From the NCBI RefSeq assembly GCF_015711605.1, contig NZ_JABTEZ010000002.1:1550001-1614000 (forward strand): DNA of 64,000 nt, given 5' to 3'. The notes below the pieces were generated by a model. That model was given only the letters and a program-made list of their open reading frames with translations, was not told where the DNA came from and made no database searches. The stretch comes from Planomonospora sp. ID67723 (lineage in GTDB: Bacteria > Actinomycetota > Actinomycetes > Streptosporangiales > Streptosporangiaceae). The translations under genes and the position numbers were made by a program. Shown here one piece after another: positions 60,839 through 64,000 of the stretch; positions within the stretch are counted from its first letter, which is position 1; the number at the start of each line of letters is the position of its first letter.

Positions 60839-61795
60839 GTGCTGCCTGAGGTGGAGGCATGGCTGCGCAGCCGTACATCATCATCGGACGACTGGTCCCT
60901 GCCGTGGCTGCTGCAGGCCAAGGGCGGCACCACGATCAGCGTCGTGCTGCCCGCCAGGGACGAGGGAGAGACGGTCGGGGAGATCATCGCCGCGATCCGG
61001 CGCGAGCTGATGGAAGAGGTGCCGCTCGTCGACGAGCTGGTGGTCATCGACTCCCGCTCGACGGATGACACCGCCGCCCGCGCGGCGGCGGCCGGGGCCG
61101 TGGTGGTCGCGCAGGACGAGATCCTGCCGGACCTCAAACCGCTGGACGGCAAGGGGGAGGCGCTGTGGAAGTCCCTCGCCGTGACCTCCGGTGACCTGCT
61201 GGTCTTCATCGACGCGGACCTGCGGGAGTTCCGCACGTCCTTCGTGACCGGGCTGCTCGGCCCGCTGCTCGGCGATCCCGGCGTCGTCTACGTCAAGGGC
61301 TGCTACGACCGGCCGCTGCGCGACATCGGCAACGGCGGCGGCCGGGTCACCGAGCTGGTCGCCCGCCCTCTGCTGAACCTGCACTGGCCGCTGCTGGCCG
61401 GGTTCGTCCAGCCGCTGGCGGGGGAGTACGCCGGGCGGCGTGCGGTGCTGGAGCGGGTCCCGTTCGTCACCGGCTACGGGGTGGAGCTCGGGTTGCTGAT
61501 CGACCTGCTGGAGCTGGCCGGGCTCGACGCCCTCGCCCAGGTCGACCTGGGCCGCCGGGTTCACTCCCATCAGTCCACCGAGGCCCTCGGCGGCATGGCC
61601 GCGCAGCTCCTGCAGACCTCCTGGTCCCGGCTGGAGCGCCAGGACAAGATGATCCCCCTGCACGAGCCGTCCCCCCGGCTGGCCCAGTTCCGCCGGGGCG
61701 AGGGCGGGCACCGCGCGACGGTGCGGGACGTCGCCGTGGCCGAGCGTCCTCCGATCATCACCGTCCCCGGGTACGGCTCCCGCCCGGGGGAGTGA
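60839..61795 (+). CDS. gpgS: Glucosyl-3-phosphoglycerate synthase
   Basis: 318 aa from GTG. GT81 family: ISVVLPARDEGETVGEII, VVIDSRSTDDTA, metal-binding D125-x-D127 in FIDADLREF, VYVKGCYDRP, and GGRVTELVARPLLN. It makes glucosyl-3-phosphoglycerate from NDP-glucose and 3-phosphoglycerate, the first step to methylglucose lipopolysaccharides or glucosylglycerate in actinobacteria under nitrogen or osmotic limits. Phosphatase partner gpgP is not adjacent. Confidence 0.93.
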   Translation: MLPEVEAWLRSRTSSSDDWSLPWLLQAKGGTTISVVLPARDEGETVGEIIAAIRRELMEEVPLVDELVVIDSRSTDDTAARAAAAGAVVVAQDEILPDLKPLDGKGEALWKSLAVTSGDLLVFIDADLREFRTSFVTGLLGPLLGDPGVVYVKGCYDRPLRDIGNGGGRVTELVARPLLNLHWPLLAGFVQPLAGEYAGRRAVLERVPFVTGYGVELGLLIDLLELAGLDALAQVDLGRRVHSHQSTEALGGMAAQLLQTSWSRLERQDKMIPLHEPSPRLAQFRRGEGGHRATVRDVAVAERPPIITVPGYGSRPGE

Positions 61796-62004
61796 CCGGG
61801 CGGGCGGGGGTCGGCGAGGCGGAAGCCGTAGAGCCTGCCGACGTGCTGCGCCGGATCGTCGCCGGATGCCGCCGGGGCCCCGGCCACCTCGTCCGGGGCG
61901 TGGGCGCCGGGGCGTTCTCGTCTCGCCGCGGGGCAGGTAAGAGGGGGAGATCCAGCGGTCACCCACCTTGCGCGGAAGGCTGTACCGGCCAGTAAGGTAT
62001 GGGT

Positions 62005-62019
62005 GTTACCGTTGGTAAC
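62005..62019. promoter_or_regulatory. Inverted repeat upstream of the acyl-CoA dehydrogenase
   Basis: GTTACC-GTT-GGTAAC is a perfect 6-base inverted repeat 22 bases before the ATG. Position and form suit a TetR-family repressor of fatty-acid degradation. No such gene lies in the window. Confidence 0.5.
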
Positions 62020-62041
62020 GCAGCCCTGGAGGAGTGGAAGA

Positions 62042-63262
62042 ATGAGCGAGACCGGCTTCTGCCCGGAGTTGAGCGACGACGTGCGCGAGGTGCGCGACTG
62101 GGTGCACGAGTTCGCCCGTACGGTCGTCCGCCCGGCCGGTGCCGAATGGGACGAGCGCGAGGAGACGCCCTGGCCGGTCATCCAGGAAGCGGCCAAGATC
62201 GGCCTCTACTCGCTCGACTTCTTCGCCCAGCAGTGGTTCGAGCCCAGCGGCCTCGGCCTGATCGTGGCGTTCGAGGAGCTTTTCTGGGGCGACGCCGGGA
62301 TCGGCCTGTCCATCGTCGGCACCGGTCTGGCCGCGGCGGCCCTGTCCGCGAGCGGCACCCCCGAGCAGATCGGGCAGTGGCTCCCGCAGATGTTCGGTAC
62401 TCCCGACGACGTCAAGCTCGGTGCGTTCTGCGCCTCGGAGCCGGACGCCGGGTCCGACGTGGGGGCCATCCGGACCCGGGCCGTCTACGACGAGGCCTCC
62501 GGCGACTGGATCCTCAACGGGGTGAAGACGTGGGCCACCAACGGCGGCATCGCCGACGTGCACGTCGTCGTCGCCTCGGTCGACCCCTCCCTCGGCACCC
62601 GGGGCCAGGCCTCCTTCGTCGTCCCGCCGGGGACGCCCGGCCTGTCGATGGGCCAGAAGTTCAAGAAGCACGGCATCCGCGCCTCCCACACCGCCGAGGT
62701 CGTCCTCGACAACGTCCGCCTGCCCGGCTCCTGCCTGCTCGGCGGCAAGGAGAAACTCGACGCCCGGCTGGCCCGCGTGCGCCAGGGCGGCCGGTCCGGG
62801 GAGCAGGCCGCCCTGCGCACCTTCGAGACGACCCGGCCCTCGGTGGCCGCCATGGCGGTCGGCATCGCCCGGGCCGCCTTCGAGTACGCCCGCGACTACG
62901 CCCGCGAGCGCGAGCAGTTCGGGCGCAAGATCGGGGAGAACCAGGCCATCGCCTTCCTGCTGGCCGACATGGCCACCCGCGTCGACGTCGCCCGCCTGAT
63001 GACGTGGCGGGCCGCCTGGATGGCCCGTAACGGCAGGACCTTCGACCAGGCCGAAGGCTCGATGTGCAAGCTGGTGGCGGGGGAGACCGCGGTCTGGGTG
63101 ACGGAGCAGGCGATCCAGATCCTGGGCGGGGCGGGGTACACCCGCGAGCACCCGGTCGAGCGCTTCCACCGCGACGCCAAGATCTACACCATCTTCGAGG
63201 GGACGTCGGAGATCCAGCGTTTGATCATCGGCCGCGCGGTCACTGGCCTGCCCGTTCGCTGA
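62042..63262 (+). CDS. Acyl-CoA dehydrogenase
   Basis: 406 aa from MSETGFCPEL, with GGAGGAG upstream. FAD/substrate motifs CASEPDAGSDVGAIRTRA and GVKTWATNGG, then REREQFGRKIGENQAIAFLLADM and the C-terminal QILGGAGYTREHPVERFHRDAKIYTIFEGTSEIQ, where the Glu of YTIFEGT is the probable catalytic base. It catalyses alpha-beta desaturation of an acyl-CoA, chain length unknown. It lies alone and marks the end of the high-GC backbone. Confidence 0.95.
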   Translation: MSETGFCPELSDDVREVRDWVHEFARTVVRPAGAEWDEREETPWPVIQEAAKIGLYSLDFFAQQWFEPSGLGLIVAFEELFWGDAGIGLSIVGTGLAAAALSASGTPEQIGQWLPQMFGTPDDVKLGAFCASEPDAGSDVGAIRTRAVYDEASGDWILNGVKTWATNGGIADVHVVVASVDPSLGTRGQASFVVPPGTPGLSMGQKFKKHGIRASHTAEVVLDNVRLPGSCLLGGKEKLDARLARVRQGGRSGEQAALRTFETTRPSVAAMAVGIARAAFEYARDYAREREQFGRKIGENQAIAFLLADMATRVDVARLMTWRAAWMARNGRTFDQAEGSMCKLVAGETAVWVTEQAIQILGGAGYTREHPVERFHRDAKIYTIFEGTSEIQRLIIGRAVTGLPVR

Positions 63263-63306
63263 AATGTCCGCTTCCCGAAAGCGAGTCCTGACCCCTCGTT
63301 TTAGGG

Positions 63307-63328
63307 CCTGTTCAGTCCCTGTTCAGTC
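63307..63328 (+). repeat. 11-base tandem duplication at the edge of the AT-richer region
   Basis: CCTGTTCAGTC occurs twice in direct succession, 44 bases after the acyl-CoA dehydrogenase stop. GGGCCTGTTCAGTC-like ends are seen on some actinobacterial insertion elements, but no mate is visible. Confidence 0.7.
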
Positions 63329-63489
63329 AGAGCCGGAGACGCTTCCGAAGAAGAGATCGTCGGCTGACGAGAGGTGGACCCAGATCGGTTACGGACAGTA
63401 GTTGCTCACGGGGGTTCGGAAGGTCGTCTGAACTGTGCTCGGCTCGGTCTTCCCCGGAGGCGGCGACCTTCCCGGTAACCTCTGAGCTG

Positions 63490-64000
63490 ATGTCTGAGCA
63501 GATGTTCGCTGAAACTCCTGATGTGATCACCCAGATGGTGCGTTGGGCGCTTTCCCAGCTGCCGGTTCATAACGGGCATCACAAGTTTGAGGATGTATGC
63601 CGTGAACTCGCTCGTGCGACCATCAGCCGGAACATCCTTCCCGCGACCGGCCCTGTATCTGCGGGTGGTGATCAGGGCCGCGACTTCGAAACCTTCCGCA
63701 GCTTCGTACGCGAGTCCTTGCCTGGCGCCTTCGTCTCCCGGGAGGCTGGCAAGACGATCGTTTTCACCTGCACGTTGCAGCGCAAGGACATCGCGGGAAA
63801 GATCAAATCTGATGTCACCACGGTGATGGCCGGCCGGAAGGTCGACGTGGTGTACGCCTTCGTCGAGGCTGATGTGACAGTCAAGCTCCGACACGGCTTG
63901 CAGGAATGGGCGGATCGCACTCACGGCCTGGAACTGGAGATTCTCGATGGTGGCGCCATCGCCCGCAATCTGAGTGACCCCGAGACCCGCTGGATTGCCC
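63490..64000 (+). CDS. Partial gene with restriction-endonuclease-like N-terminus, probable defence protein
   Basis: 170 codons from ATG 63490, open at the right edge. Start MSEQMFAETPDVITQMV; then HHKFEDVCRELARATIS, PATGPVSAGGDQGRDFETF and TIVFTCTLQRKDI. The order E ... GGDQGRD ... CTLQ resembles a PD-(D/E)xK nuclease core as found at the N-terminus of large NTPase/TPR defence proteins. Codons such as GAA, GCT, CTT and TCT are far more frequent than in the rest of the window, a sign of transfer. No ribosome site is evident. The antisense frame at 63406-63924 is rejected. Confidence 0.65.
   Translation, partial: MSEQMFAETPDVITQMVRWALSQLPVHNGHHKFEDVCRELARATISRNILPATGPVSAGGDQGRDFETFRSFVRESLPGAFVSREAGKTIVFTCTLQRKDIAGKIKSDVTTVMAGRKVDVVYAFVEADVTVKLRHGLQEWADRTHGLELEILDGGAIARNLSDPETRWIA

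Noticed and set aside
63307-63328. Insertion-sequence end
   Set aside because: Only a short tandem repeat is present; no transposase and no matching inverted end in the window.
63406-63924. 172-aa minus-strand frame at the right edge
   Set aside because: The plus-strand frame gives coherent nuclease-like motifs and is open to the window end, so the antisense frame is a shadow.

Overview
This 64 kb window comes from a very GC-rich actinomycete chromosome. F420-dependent enzymes, an actinobacterial-type glucosyl-3-phosphoglycerate synthase, a RamB/isocitrate lyase pair, LytR-CpsA-Psr and Ser/Thr kinase genes, DmdR/IdeR-type iron boxes and frequent GTG starts point to Actinomycetes. The gene mix fits the Streptosporangiales, but that rank is inference. 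I see no insertion sequence, rRNA, canonical tRNA or CRISPR array.

Layout. 1-10977: a heptose/surface-glycan locus. A GmhB-like phosphatase and a glycosyltransferase on the minus strand face a nine-gene plus-strand operon, mostly coupled by 1-4 base overlaps: carbamoyltransferase, GT2, GT9, GT4, gmhA, hldE, SDR, GT9 and a UXS-like epimerase. 11040-25339: stress and signalling genes: a PAS kinase with a lone receiver, a KatE catalase with C-terminal domain, a STAS protein, F420 and zinc dehydrogenases, hemerythrin, a GAF kinase, a ClpP paralogue, and a divergent pair (heme-utilisation-like DUF2470 protein and S4 paralogue) sharing two iron boxes. 25537-38455: a TetR-controlled DrrAB exporter, an intracellular subtilase with a 77-aa partner, a spermidine-synthase-like membrane protein, an LCP protein, LysR, folP2-trkA, and a secreted subtilase. 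38636-51974: a PLP lyase, a two-component system divergent from a LolA-like/ABC operon with a phased operator, copper-related genes, an ABC-2 exporter and a lipase. 52223-57397: a Ser/Thr kinase, an unrecognised 244-aa gene, two structured RNAs, HU, two small genes and isocitrate lyase. 57711-63262: RamB, a degenerate CHAT-like protein, gpgS and an acyl-CoA dehydrogenase. From about 63300 the codon usage changes and a probable nuclease/defence gene runs off the right edge.

The most interesting element is at 54686-54972. Two tandem RNAs each carry tRNA-like T-arm, acceptor and D-arm modules in circularly permuted order (3' half first, then 5' half). Each is closed by a long leader/trailer stem with a conserved GAT-bulged-C motif. 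This is the architecture of bacterial Y RNAs (YrlA type) or of permuted tRNA genes. No Ro60/Rsr gene is visible in the window; the immediate neighbour is a conserved-looking 244-aa protein of unknown function.
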